The position numbers and the translations under genes are program-made. Below are positions 38,701-44,820 of a DNA stretch of 64,000 nt, piece by piece. The DNA is taken from positions 62,001-126,000 of the IMG/VR virus record IMGVR_UViG_3300025645_000037; one strand, given 5' to 3'. How positions within the stretch are numbered: the first letter of the stretch is position 1; each line of letters starts with the position of its first letter. The notes below the pieces were generated by a model. The model was not told where the DNA came from. It searched no databases and saw only the letters and a list, made by a program, of their open reading frames with translations. Origin of the DNA: a virus.

Positions 38701-38770
38701 ATCACTAAGATATGCAGATAATGACATAGGACGCTTCATTCGTGCAAAAACAGTTGCGCTTCCAGAATAA
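23795..38770 (+). CDS. Giant 4991-residue baseplate/tail protein (gp7 position)
   Basis: One uninterrupted 15-kb frame, nearly a quarter of the window. The N-terminus (residues 1-165; STQFLPRFFRTPTNEKF, LESTLDQMIQPG, DWDKFTNFREYYWLP) matches large gp7-like wedge proteins of marine T4-like phages (from memory; T4 gp7 is 1032 residues). Later parts: a KEHNMVKALRYGRAEYAKF block (about 850), a WWQDVYGPAPYTSNN block (about 1168), beta-propeller-like FG-GAP repeats (about 2132-2215 and 2756-3033; DGKWLLVGSPDA, NGTMIAVGEPYDD), two glycine-rich pairs reading GYxxxPxxxL (about 3525 and 3890), and four GDGSTTxF-type repeats (about 4290, 4365, 4513, 4870). It lies directly after gp6 with a one-base overlap, as gp7 would. 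It is probably an extended wedge or peripheral baseplate component; propellers suggest surface binding (inference). Confidence 0.7.
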   Translation: MAYNDDQKEFPIEPDSNKKTVKSTQFLPRFFRTPTNEKFLESTLDQMIQPGVAEKLSGYIGRQVSKARIADDNYVGAATKQRTDYQFEPATVIKDDLGNVNFFKDYQDFMNQLTAFNSNTSNHSTVNAQEFYAWNPGIDWDKFTNFREYYWLPNGPQAVSVAGQSRDVQSTYSVTLEDQTDSLAYIFSPNGFTPNPTLKLYKGQTYRFEINTPGHPFTFSTSRSFVPTNPSPEFSQELTNVSTLYSDGIKVFDVDMNEVDDDYVTNGVIEFTVPENAPDKLYYISKNDINISGFVTLYDIEENTEIDVEAEILGKSSYTTSANYALSNGMKVYFQGDVTPEKYATGEWYVEGVGSKIVLISTKDLEIPAAYSEDLLVPFDTEGFDTLPFGNSSSYAGIKDYIIINRASLDRNAWTRYNRWFHRSVIETSATVNGTIAEIDQSARAKRPIIEFEAGLKLFQFGSKAKEDIDLIDNFTQDVFSTIEGSIGYNIDGVTVSEGQRILFTADTDILVRNRIYEVRFITENNNTQIALIEVDDSNPITNETVLVRDGVENAGQIYYFNGETWVLGQEKTSVNQDPLFDLFDKDGVSFSDETTYIASNFRGNPIYSYKRGSGIVDNELGFSLSYRAFENIGDITFDFNLLNETYNYSSNNRLVEIASKTAYIRKYTDLDKFSYVNGWTKGKELSKQKVVRQYFGTEQTNDFAVDVYDKSGDLNDLKVWVYKNNAIQFFEKDYEINRVNQTAVIKFFEDVVADDRIVIKTTSATPKNENGYYEIAANLERNPLNNNLTEFTLGEVNDHVSSIVEEAIGFDGVFLGTSNLRDLGEVDQYGKLFVKHSGPVNLANYHITSKEHNMVKALRYGRAEYAKFKRVFFQTAFDLGYDGDTRTHVDLILAEMNKSKTNTMPFYFSDMVPTGSAKKLEYKVVDPRNEFFALSEVFTLNELSSHAVLVYLNGVQLVHGKDYTFNEDGFCVITADKSLNDIIDICEYETTDGCYMPPTPTKLGLYPAYRPSIFNDDTYQETQTVIQGHDGSIIVAYDDYRDDLLLELETRIYNNLKQSYNTDILDLTDFVGSEFRESAYSRKTREDAMVYDFTQWLDIVGSADFTSNTYFERSASFTYNYKYMASPSGNPLPGFWRAVYKDAYDTDRPHSHPWEMLGFTIMPSWWQDVYGPAPYTSNNLVLWEDIDQGIVRQPGMPVRYLEKYARPGILEHLPVDDQGRLLSPLESSYARGYISNLVVSDYTFGDQAPTETAWRRSSEYPFSLITSWVINQPTKMFGVGFDISRIERDIAGHLVYTPSQEQIRLSDLVFPNNVEADRRILASGLVNCMYNYLASSVLLSYTTYQNNLTSITNQMAAKIGGFTDKSKFELVLDSKTPFNKSNVLVPKENYNIFLNTSSPIKVVNYSGAIIEKRAAGYIIRGYDKNAPAFKYYQAYELDNDPVINIGGISSAFSDWTERKVYVVGQVVRYAGLYYRTKIAHTSSTNFDDDKFAKLAELPIEGGQTVFVRKKFNKRREQSLPYGTLLRSIQEVVDFLLGYQEYLEEQGFKFDYFNSDISVTEDWLQSSKEFLFWTTQNWQEGSVITLSPGAFQVKMQSKFSVVDDIFDNFYDYSVYKADGQKLIEDFTNRVRTNQNEFILLPSATEDGVFNIKLPLVQKEHVLLLDNRTEFNDIIYDPEAGYRQERIKVVGYRSDNWTGGLNIPGFIYDDARTTQWEENKDYAIGDLVKYKEFYYSANNKISGSDTFVASDWSRLSKRPESKLRTNFDFKISEFADFYSLDSDNFDDEQQRFAQHLIGYQDREYLKNIINDDISQYKFYQGFIADKGSANSLTKLFDALAAADKDSLEFYEEWALRVGQIGAVDKYDEFEYALDESKFTLSPQPIELTNVVDTEDTRLVYKIKEGETYLESKDYDHVPFVTMQKVEEFVPTAGYVHTDDAEFRVFQYQDILDIPFNLLQSGHYVWVGRDDPTTWNIYKYISTEYEIESISAGSNSEKRITLNKSSDFEEGDIIGIMNVTTGEGFYEVTDVVANSLVVISDNLTPVDAYSPAQTFGDSSAPQEQQKVSNGFISKFEKVRFANIQEANTALQSRGLTDGDIVWIDDAFNNNWTVFKNSKKHVEQTVIINPAEIDSSDDGFATAISSSADNKIMAVGAPGSEIVRIYTRSSDSNNLVFKEALTPEPNIISGIPRFGASVAVSPDGKWLLVGSPDASNIKTRYTGDYDETSDYTKNQVVSYLESLWKARTKIEGATDNILFSTFDSYEDISTRSDSTVINLLTLGNYNLPDTTVDHILVRMPFDMFEGVAVGDSLALHWNRYSNSFNDAAVEFQPFDNQINVIDSSFINDLHEVQAKIDHIVYLDAWINLPEVGDTVSSSEASGTISYISESNGSATIYLNTLSGTFSEVGELFINDTTVIGDYIIPNYDAGAGLGGYFQITTPSYVNTADSYTDEGRGLIFQDIIKDDEIRDTNFYYNILENVRDIGTPVNKNEEASFLAVLSHQGDPGDAPTLTDQLDSRWVIRTVPGDSLSASDTFRLFINDTADIASLNFSPTYFDNELTVNDVWDGYIDFKFTKFQTIDTDGDTTIGDPYEPSINDVVRDAVTGATAEITHYERVFDNVRIYVKSVTGNWSNGSVFGNTAEIIRQDSPDRIMGEILQTSLANDTIGKLIVVDTLVDIEVPATDALIGEEYWFYTELFNVSGVARLPNIPSSNNIDWEQVYNVEVTEFGEASTYTNQGMYSVYEKDSIGSFVYRGSYTTVDSVDDSRFGEKIKITKHDNLYTAFIASGGNDTIDNSGKIHYIFNGTRDSVTYSWERGKDRNYRGEFKNDVFYKEDELVEFESSIYRAITNIASGSEFDTTDWEITTGDVSYLGFIPNNPAQNVNDNVFSPGGGIINFAYDFDVSDKGDVLAVSSKLTGNDSVKQSSVEVYRRIGDHFVWSQTIPATADNTGYGESVGMSGNGTMIAVGEPYDDTRRTDQGRVYIYAQINGVFELTQTLYSNSNEEAEKFGYKLSFDNTQLAVTSLAGDIKQPTTFDSDATYFDKRLTRYTQVEFDTGLVQLYEKINDTLLHATSFAFDDMSTDLTFFGENVLVNDNHVYIGIPRALVSDAFEGMLLDYRRPKTENSWMVHRAPVDPVDISSIKSSFLYNKRSNEYLTSVDYIDPIQGKIAGIADQDITYKTKYDPAIYNLDTDLTGVTLDGTDHWAENYVGRVWWDLSTALFVNPYQGDVIYQSNSWNKLFTGASIDVYEWVESNVIPSAWDAVAGTDEGLAAGISGTSKYGNSAYTVKTKYNPVTKTFSEKYYFWVLGKVTIPRVEFRSINVFDIAALIANPFGQRYRFVSLLTGNKFAINNLEGFLENTDVVINFQKWKLDNKDMNIHTEYQLLTDGLKDSKPKRDIEAKWFDSLVGKDRFFRDVPDPELSPKVKYGTLNSPRQGWFVNRNEALKQVIEYTNSVLKENLIVDSYDISLLDQQDPAPTTATNTFDATVDSLDELTTVGTARLERAVLAPVIEDGRIIRVEIVSAGRGYARTPTYELIGKGIDAEFEIVINGIGQVTDVIITDQGTGYDNTTTIIVRRFSALVNSDATIADKWSIYSFNETLRQWERRRSQEFDVTAYWEYVDWYAASYNEFTQITFTIDEAYELTALNDSINDIVKIRNVGSGGWLLLRKIDNQDTVDYSVNYETIGRQNGTIKFLSTLYDPASGQVGYDVSNFDITLYDSEPVIETRKILEILRDKILVNDLEIEYNRLFFVSLRYVFSEQGYVDWAFKTSFVKAQHNVGDLKQKITFQNDNLPSYEEYINEVKPYKTKIREYVSSYDGFDSSQSVVTDFDLFPSYSDADKKIIPHNVKIRDGELIGVTDRTRSNPFKQWLDAVGFEVTEIKIKDGGSGYSQRPVVKLVGGGGTGATARAFVSSGKINKIEVTASGTGYTSAPVVEIQDVQGSTAARASAILGGSPIRGTHIAVKFDRTSGNYYVTNIDETESFTASGSQLIFNLEYPLDLRTTTIEILVNGQEALRSEFAFENILDTSKGYDRHQGRVTFADPPAINSTVVINYKKNISMLQAQDRVNFFYNPVTGQYGKDLSQLMNGIDYGGVEVKSFGFSGAGGWDNEPWYSGTWDTYDTTFEDEIFTLDGSTISVELSKPLEDGIQYNIYRNGVRIDEDSDSSFVNPNALTETITGDGIIDTIDLQDKGIPAGDGDVIIIRKSTSDGSFTPDPSSYDTLLSGGDLAYTTAKGIAAEQIIVDGDGFVTPTTSGGPEELVPGQILDTLDIQVYDKTGDGGSNIYTANFTSDGTTVVYELGIRPNARDAVFIRFNNTIQDSSSYSINWGNNTVELDTAPSAGTQINIVVLGEAGAKVLDLRTFVGDGSTTQFSTSARFSNDLTYNVLVDGIETEVTLTKNVKGNEVEFIADGSNSFTVTFNPTTDTQIFVNGVEQLEEFYQTDISMDEFGNNVYNIIFVNNFPSIGSVVTVYNNVGNVDVNFLQTPEEGTDIRCVIYQDTADSFSAVKLEEFTGDGSTTAFTLAQAPFTNTPLRYNVLVEVDGTMLSAGYTQRFTVVESREYLVEQWQMPAGTVQTSNVEAYINGVKLEQTVTWRWDTFNSSVVLFDSVGNAGDELVVYILDDGEYTLEGSTLTLNETPASDAKIKVWQFSNHNILDIKRKTYNVVTREPVTEGTADYATYQDLTNGIVKLFDTAIDAQYVWVTLNGEFLSPLVDYALSVDNNYININRVINDNDVIDFMQFTANVSTTPFGYRQFKDMLNRTHYKRLDSSNACTLAEELNWYDLRIELTDASSLPIPSKESNIPGVLFVDGERIEYFIKEGNTLRQIRRGTLGTGVKEVYEAGTIMHEQGPGQTIPYTDRALSQTFTADGIKTEYRLDFVTDSVNDMEVFVAGRRLRKGEISIFDNTIAQDSPEGDVTAAAEFTLTSYMADDSTAVTDLVLAEAPADNVSVTVVRKVGKIWAEQGVSLRYADNDIGRFIRAKTVALPE

Positions 38771-38773
38771 ATA
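38766..38773 (+). promoter_or_regulatory. Late promoter of the fibre region
   Basis: AATAAATA overlapping the stop codon of the giant gene. Expected start near 38779, 18 nt before ATG 38797, with AGGTG at 38782-38786. Confidence 0.65.
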
Positions 38774-38796
38774 CAGTTGATAGGTGAAAAAAAAAC

Positions 38797-39405
38797 ATGA
38801 CACAATTATTTGAATCTCCGGGCGTATTAGTCCAGGGTTATATTAAGATACACAACCCGGAAACTGGGGAAGTTCTTATTGATAAAAGAAACGCAATCCA
38901 TTATGAGAACATGAGTATTTCTCTTGCAGAAAGTTTAGCTAATGCAGGACAGGGATTTATATATCAAATGAGTTTCGGCAACGGCGGCACAAGTGTTGAT
39001 CCAACCGGCATCATTACATACCTAACTCCAAACTCAACAGGAACTAATGCAAGCTTATATAACGAAACTTATACCAAAATTGTTGATGATAGAAGCGTTA
39101 ACAACACAGATCCGGTCCGTAATAAGACAGAAATAAGACACGTTAGTGGTACTAATTACACTGATATACTTGTGAGCTGTTTGTTAGACTACGGTGAACC
39201 AAACGGTCAAGATGCATTTGATACAGCAACTGATGCTGATAGTCTTTATGTTTTTGACGAACTAGGGTTGCGTTCATATTCGCCAACCGGCGATGGGCGT
39301 TTAATAACTCATGTTATTTTTCACCCGGTACAGAAAAGTCTAAACAGATTAATCCAAATTGATTATACTGTTAGAATACAAAGTTTAACGGGGTTTAATG
39401 AATAA
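38797..39405 (+). CDS. Conserved structural protein between giant wedge and fibres
   Basis: A 202-residue protein beginning FESPGVLVQGYIKIHNPETG. It has a FGNGGTSVDPTGIITYL block and a beta-rich end reading HPVQKSLNRLIQIDYTVRIQ. It is mostly beta, with no catalytic motif. Its position before the fibre genes and its own late promoter suggest a virion protein, perhaps the adaptor between baseplate and fibres. I do not recognise a T4 equivalent; gp8-like is possible but not supported. The TAATG overlap couples it to the next gene. Confidence 0.6.
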   Translation: MTQLFESPGVLVQGYIKIHNPETGEVLIDKRNAIHYENMSISLAESLANAGQGFIYQMSFGNGGTSVDPTGIITYLTPNSTGTNASLYNETYTKIVDDRSVNNTDPVRNKTEIRHVSGTNYTDILVSCLLDYGEPNGQDAFDTATDADSLYVFDELGLRSYSPTGDGRLITHVIFHPVQKSLNRLIQIDYTVRIQSLTGFNE

Positions 39406-41492
39406 TGGCATATACGATCAATTTTACAGACTTTGCTAACAAAGGTAGCATCGTGGTTGAGGACAATACGATCAACCAAGAATTAAGCATTGGCTTGGTT
39501 GGTCGTAATTCTACGGCGTTTGGTACAGTTATTGCAGAGAACGCACTTCACATGTTAGAAAACTTTGCATCTGATAATCCTCCTGATAATCCAGTAGAGG
39601 GTCAATTATGGTACGACACCGGACTTGGTGTTACGCAATTAAAAGTATATGATAGTACTCAATGGGTGTCAGCAGGCGGTCTTAAAAAAGCAACAACACA
39701 GCCTTCGGTTAGTTCTTCTTTAGCAGGCGACTTATGGGCAGACACAGATAATCAACAGCTTTACTTGTTTACAGGTTCTGGTTGGGTATTGGTTGGACCG
39801 CAGTTCTCCGAAGGACTAACAACAGGCGTTAATCCGTCAGAAATTGTTGACATTAATAACGTAATACATACTGTTATAGTTCTTCAAATCGATGCATTAA
39901 CAACGGCAATTATATCAACAGATGAATTTGTACCTAAGACAAGTATCTTTGGGTTTAGTACAATTAAACCAGGTATTAATTTAGCAAATGCAAGTCTTGT
40001 TGACGGTGTTCCGAAATTTAATGGTACATCGGAAAAAGCAGATGCACTTGTGGTTAACAACACAACAGTGCCATCAGCGAATTTTTTAAGAAACGACGTT
40101 ACTACTACAACAAACAGTACATTTAGGATCAAATCTAACAGTGGCTTGATAATAGGGTCAAGCCTTCCGTTGAGCATCGGAGTTGAAGGCGAAACTGCTG
40201 TTATTGCGCACAACACAACAGGTTCAAGCCTTGACTTGCGCATAAATGATTTAGGAACAGTTAAGACAGCAATTCGAATTAACTCGGATACTAATATTGG
40301 TATTAACAACGTTAATCCGGACGAATCGCTCGATGTAATCGGAAATATTCAAACAGACAGTAATTTGTTTGTTAACGGTGTTACCGAAAGTGACACGTTT
40401 GGTACTGGCTCAATAATTACTAAAGGTGGTGCCGGAGTTGCTAAAAACTTAAACGTTGGTGGGAACGCACGTATAGAAGGTTTAGTTACATTAGGTACTA
40501 CTATACCGGATACTGCTATTACTTCTGTTAACAGGGATTTAGGTTCCGAAGCCGCTAAATGGAATAATGTTTATGCAACTACTATCAGAGGAAACTTAGT
40601 TGGCAACGTAAGCGGTACAGTAACAGGACGTGCTGGCTCTGCTGATAAATTAACTTCATCAACTAGCTTTAGGCTCGCAGGCGATGTTAGTGCTCCAGAA
40701 TTTATATTTGACGGACAATCAGGCGGTGCGACAAAAACATTTAATACTACTATTAGCAACACATTTATTTCGAATAAAACATTAGCTACTATTTCGCAAT
40801 CAGATGACGAAATATTACTTAACAGACGATCAGGCACAACAGGATTGTTCCGAATCTCAAGGGCGAACTTATTTTCGGCAATTCCAACTAATCCGCCGGG
40901 AATCATTGTTCCTTATGGTGGACTAATTGCTCCAGAAGGATGGTTTTTGTGCGATGGCGACGAATATGACCAATCTAGCTATGCTGCATTATTTGATATT
41001 ATTGGATTTAATTTTAAAGATCCGTTGCTATTAACAGATGGCGGCGTATCAACGTTTGCTGTTCCTGATATGAGAGGACGTTTCCCTCTCGGTCTTGACG
41101 ATATGGGAACAGGCCAGGGCGCAGCAAATAGAGTAACAAGTGTAGCAGCAGACTCGATTGGTACTGCATCAGGTGAAGAAGAATACGATATTACCAAAGC
41201 TAATTTGCCAGAACACGAGCATGATTTGCGTGCACCAAATGGTGATCAGTTTTATGCAACGTCTGATATTTCATCAAGTGGGACAACTGATCCTAGTGCG
41301 ATTACATATGATGCACCAACCGGTGCTAGTGCAGGAACTGCGATTTCTACAAGCGGCGGCATATTAGGTGGCGGCGAAACAGCCAGCGGCGATTATAGAT
41401 CAGTCGAAGGCGAAGACCTTGGTACAGCATTAAATGTAATGAACCCGTACCAAACAGTTAATTACATTATATATCATGGAGTATTTGGATGA
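39405..41492 (+). CDS. Tail-fibre-like protein with collar domain
   Basis: A 695-residue protein in three parts. The N-terminal attachment module (1-100: INFTDFANKGSIVVEDNTIN, FVGRNSTAFG-like stretch, LENFAS, GQLWYDT) is shared with the next two genes. The shaft has repeated beta segments (SSNLDVIGN-like, NLNVGGNARIEGLVTLG). A phage tail collar domain (about 494-570) has GGLIAPEGWFLCDGDEYD, then FAVPDMRGRFPLGLDDMG. The C-terminal tip has LPEHEHDLRAPNG and a Gly-rich end. It probably contacts the host surface or forms the short fibre/collar. It overlaps the next gene by 4 bases. Confidence 0.78.
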   Translation: MAYTINFTDFANKGSIVVEDNTINQELSIGLVGRNSTAFGTVIAENALHMLENFASDNPPDNPVEGQLWYDTGLGVTQLKVYDSTQWVSAGGLKKATTQPSVSSSLAGDLWADTDNQQLYLFTGSGWVLVGPQFSEGLTTGVNPSEIVDINNVIHTVIVLQIDALTTAIISTDEFVPKTSIFGFSTIKPGINLANASLVDGVPKFNGTSEKADALVVNNTTVPSANFLRNDVTTTTNSTFRIKSNSGLIIGSSLPLSIGVEGETAVIAHNTTGSSLDLRINDLGTVKTAIRINSDTNIGINNVNPDESLDVIGNIQTDSNLFVNGVTESDTFGTGSIITKGGAGVAKNLNVGGNARIEGLVTLGTTIPDTAITSVNRDLGSEAAKWNNVYATTIRGNLVGNVSGTVTGRAGSADKLTSSTSFRLAGDVSAPEFIFDGQSGGATKTFNTTISNTFISNKTLATISQSDDEILLNRRSGTTGLFRISRANLFSAIPTNPPGIIVPYGGLIAPEGWFLCDGDEYDQSSYAALFDIIGFNFKDPLLLTDGGVSTFAVPDMRGRFPLGLDDMGTGQGAANRVTSVAADSIGTASGEEEYDITKANLPEHEHDLRAPNGDQFYATSDISSSGTTDPSAITYDAPTGASAGTAISTSGGILGGGETASGDYRSVEGEDLGTALNVMNPYQTVNYIIYHGVFG

Positions 41493-43306
41493 GTTATAGA
41501 TTAAATAAAACAGACGGAACTCTATTAATAGATCTTATTGATGGAGAAATTGACGAAGATTCAAGTGATTTAGTATTTGTTGGACGTAATTATAAAGGTT
41601 TTGGCGAGTACTTAAATGAAAACTTTATTAAGTTGCTTGAAAACTTTGCTAGTACAACAGCACCGATCAATCCGCTAGCAGGACAACTTTGGTATAATAC
41701 TAATTCTAACAGATTAGAAGTGTACGACGGGTCAACCTTTAAAGCATCCGGCGGCCCGGTAGTGCAATCAAGTTTTCCGAATAATCCTTCTGCTGGTGAA
41801 TTGTTTATTGATAATCAAGATAACCAGCTATTCTTCTATGACGGAACAGATTGGACACTGGCTGGACCAATCTATACAAACGGCCAAGGAAAAACAGGAT
41901 TCGAATCGGTAACAATACTTGATACTCTTGGACGTAGCCGTGTTGTAATTGAACAATTTATTCAAGGAATTCTAGTTGGTATATGGAGCAACATTGAATT
42001 TACTCCAGATTCTGGATCAGAAATTGTAGGAATTAGTTCGCCTATTAAAGTTGGATTTACTCCTGTTAATTCGTCTTTCTCTTACAACGGCACAGCAACT
42101 AATGCACTTAATCTTGTAACCGAAGGCGGTGACATAAAGACTATAAATTCATTCCTTCCAACAGATTCAAATGGAGTAACTTCCGGTACTCTTACGATTC
42201 AGAATACAGGAGGATTAATTCTTGGACCAGCACAAAATAATATACAAAAGATTGTAGGAACATCAGTAGTTACAGAAATGGGATTACTAGATCACGACTA
42301 TAAAATTCGTGTACGTTCGTCTGCATTTGGAAGCCTTATTGTTGACGCGGTTACTGTAGATTCGTCGTCGGGCCGAGTTGGTATATTTAATGCAACACCT
42401 GAATATAATCTAGATGTTACCGGCGATGCAAGAATAACAGGAAACTTAATTGTTGAGGGAGACACTACTAGCATTGATGTTACTACATTAAGGGTAGAAG
42501 ATAAAAATATCGAATTAGGTATTACTAACGACAGTACACTTATTACTGATGCAGCCGCTGACGGTGGCGGGATAATTCTAAGAGTAACAGGCAATGACAA
42601 AACATTAACATGGGTTAATGCAACAACGTCGTGGAAGTCAAGTGAAAACTTAGACATTGCATCCGGTAGAACTTACAAAATAAATGGCACAACAGTGATA
42701 ACGTCTACTGCATTAGGAACAGGAATTGCAACAGCGCCGGGGTTAACGTCAGTTGGTACATTAAGTAGCTTAGACGTAGACAATTTAAATCTAAATGGTA
42801 ACACTATTACCTCAACTTCGACAGGATTGAATATAACTTCTGCTGCAACTATTATAGTTAATAACCAAAGGATAACAGGTGTTGCCACTCCGTCAATTTC
42901 TACAGACGTAGCAACAAAAGGTTATGTAGATTCGGAGTTTAATACAGAGAATGTTGTTTTATCACTTGATATAACAGGTTTATCAGATGCCCAAATTGCT
43001 ATAGTAATTGAATCGTTGGTACCTGCTACTACAAAAGAAGCAGGGACATATGCTCTTGTTGCTACTACTTCATATTCTGGGTCAACGGTTAGTAACGTTG
43101 ACATTGCAAGTGTTACTAATAAATCATTTATTGCTGTTGATTCAAACGGCACACAAAATGAAAGTGTCCTTCAAGATGTTAACTTCAACCTGGCGAGCGG
43201 TATTGTTGATGCAGTAGTTACACGAGGTTTAAAAAGATTCAGTAAATCCGGCGCAGTTGGTGCCGGATCGTGGGTGTTTGATACAGATTTAGCAACAGGA
43301 CTATAA
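41489..43306 (+). CDS. Tail-fibre-like protein 2
   Basis: A 605-residue protein. Residues 1-90 (INPLAGQLWYNTNSNRLEVY, DGSTFKASGG) are paralogous to the N-termini of the genes before and after it. The shaft has YNLDVTGDARITGNLIVEGD and TATNALNLVTEGGD repeats typical of fibre coils, then a GYVDSEFNTENVVLSLDITG stretch. No collar domain is present. The end (GLKRFSKSGAVGAGSWVFDT) is unlike either neighbour, so receptor tips may have diverged or been swapped. The start overlaps the previous stop (ATGA). Confidence 0.7.
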   Translation: MSYRLNKTDGTLLIDLIDGEIDEDSSDLVFVGRNYKGFGEYLNENFIKLLENFASTTAPINPLAGQLWYNTNSNRLEVYDGSTFKASGGPVVQSSFPNNPSAGELFIDNQDNQLFFYDGTDWTLAGPIYTNGQGKTGFESVTILDTLGRSRVVIEQFIQGILVGIWSNIEFTPDSGSEIVGISSPIKVGFTPVNSSFSYNGTATNALNLVTEGGDIKTINSFLPTDSNGVTSGTLTIQNTGGLILGPAQNNIQKIVGTSVVTEMGLLDHDYKIRVRSSAFGSLIVDAVTVDSSSGRVGIFNATPEYNLDVTGDARITGNLIVEGDTTSIDVTTLRVEDKNIELGITNDSTLITDAAADGGGIILRVTGNDKTLTWVNATTSWKSSENLDIASGRTYKINGTTVITSTALGTGIATAPGLTSVGTLSSLDVDNLNLNGNTITSTSTGLNITSAATIIVNNQRITGVATPSISTDVATKGYVDSEFNTENVVLSLDITGLSDAQIAIVIESLVPATTKEAGTYALVATTSYSGSTVSNVDIASVTNKSFIAVDSNGTQNESVLQDVNFNLASGIVDAVVTRGLKRFSKSGAVGAGSWVFDTDLATGL

Positions 43307-43310
43307 TGAT

Positions 43311-43318
43311 GATAAATA
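43311..43318 (+). promoter_or_regulatory. Late promoter before third fibre gene
   Basis: GATAAATA in the 35-bp gap. Expected start near 43324, 18 nt before ATG 43342; AAGGGG at 43328-43333 is the ribosome site. Confidence 0.6.
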
Positions 43319-43341
43319 TCACTAACAAGGGGTTATACTAA

Positions 43342-44814
43342 ATGGCATACCAAATTAATAGATACAACAGTTCCTTAATTGCTACTGTTGAAGACGGAAC
43401 AATAGATCAAACAACAGACTTAAAATTTGTTGGCAAAAACTATGCAGGCTACGGCGAAATACAAAACGAAAACTTTCTTTTCTTATTAGAAAACTTTGCA
43501 GGAGCAAATGCTCCGCCAAGAGCGTTATCGGGTCAGATTTGGTTTGATAGTTCTTCTAATAAATTGAAATTTTACGACGGTTCTAAATTTAGAACAACCG
43601 GCGGATCCGAAATAGCAACAGTTGAACCAACAGGATTGACAGTTGGTGATTTTTGGTGGGACACTGCAAACGATCAGCTATATGTGTATAATGGCAGTGT
43701 TTATGTGTTAATTGGTCCACAGGCTGCTGGCGACGGTGTAACCCAAATACAAAGCCGTCTTTTAAAAGATACTCAAGACATTAACCACTCTGTTATTGCA
43801 TCAGTAGTTGACGACGAAGTAATACATATTATATCAGCAGATCAATTTACAATTAAATCAGGCGATCCAAGTGAGATTGACGGATTTGACGTTATCAAAA
43901 AAGGTTTAACCCTTAAAAATACAAAAGAAGCTACTAATGGTGTAACTAGCACTGAACACAGGCTTTGGGGAACAGCGTCGAACGCATTGCGCTTAGGTGG
44001 CTTTGAAGCTGCTGATTACGTAAAAAGCGGTGATTCATCATTTGCATCTACTGTTAGTTTTGCAGATGCAGGATTAACAGTTGGTGATTCGCAAGACATA
44101 AAAATCTTTATCGAAAACGGCAACGAAGCTGTTATCTCTAATACAGTTGGTTCGAGTAATAAGATTACGTTTAAGGTTAATAATGGTTCCGGCACACTTA
44201 CTGCTGTAACATACATTAATTCAACAGGCATCATTCCGGTAGCAGATTCTACGTTTAATATTGGATCAGATAGTCTAAGATGGGCAACTGTGTATGCTGA
44301 TGTATTTGACGGCACGGCTACAAAAGCCGATACATTAAAAGAAGGTTCGAATTATCGTTCTGCAGATAAAAGTGCAACTGCTAATACAGTTGTTGTGCGT
44401 GACGCAACAGGAAATATTGCTGCAAACTTATTTGAAGGTGTTGCAACGTCTGCTCGTTATGCTGACTTAGCAGAAAAATATACAACAAATGAAGAACTAG
44501 CACCTGGTACAGCAGTATCGGTTTGTATGCATGAAGATCATGAAGTTGAACCAGCATCGGCTAGCAAATTTTGCATCGGCGTAGTATCAACAGATCCAGC
44601 TTATATGATGAATAGCGAAGCAGATGGTCAGTATATTGGACTTAAAGGGCGTCTACCGGTTCGTGTAACGGGACCTGTTAAAAAAGGACAACCTGTTTAT
44701 GCAATGAAAGACGGTGTAAGTAGCACCTTAACAACAAATGCGTTAGTTGGAGTTGCTCTAGAAACTAATCTTGATGAGAATGAAAAACTTGTTGAATGTG
44801 TATTAAAGGTATAA
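43342..44814 (+). CDS. Tail-fibre-like protein 3 with distinct C-terminal domain
   Basis: A 490-residue protein. The N-terminal module (INRYNSSLIATVEDGTIDQ, FVGKNYAGYGEIQNENF, LLENFAG, GQIWFDSSSNKLKF) is the third copy of the attachment module. The middle has fibre repeats and a TFNIGSDSLRWATVYADVFD block. From about residue 370 comes a C-terminal domain: ADLAEKYTTNEELAPGTAVS, GVVSTDPAYMMNS, GLKGRLPVRVTGPVKKGQPV, VGVALE. This domain ends many marine phage fibre proteins and may act as a trimerisation or chaperone domain (inference). It has its own late promoter. Confidence 0.7.
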   Translation: MAYQINRYNSSLIATVEDGTIDQTTDLKFVGKNYAGYGEIQNENFLFLLENFAGANAPPRALSGQIWFDSSSNKLKFYDGSKFRTTGGSEIATVEPTGLTVGDFWWDTANDQLYVYNGSVYVLIGPQAAGDGVTQIQSRLLKDTQDINHSVIASVVDDEVIHIISADQFTIKSGDPSEIDGFDVIKKGLTLKNTKEATNGVTSTEHRLWGTASNALRLGGFEAADYVKSGDSSFASTVSFADAGLTVGDSQDIKIFIENGNEAVISNTVGSSNKITFKVNNGSGTLTAVTYINSTGIIPVADSTFNIGSDSLRWATVYADVFDGTATKADTLKEGSNYRSADKSATANTVVVRDATGNIAANLFEGVATSARYADLAEKYTTNEELAPGTAVSVCMHEDHEVEPASASKFCIGVVSTDPAYMMNSEADGQYIGLKGRLPVRVTGPVKKGQPVYAMKDGVSSTLTTNALVGVALETNLDENEKLVECVLKV

Positions 44815-44820
44815 TAAAAA

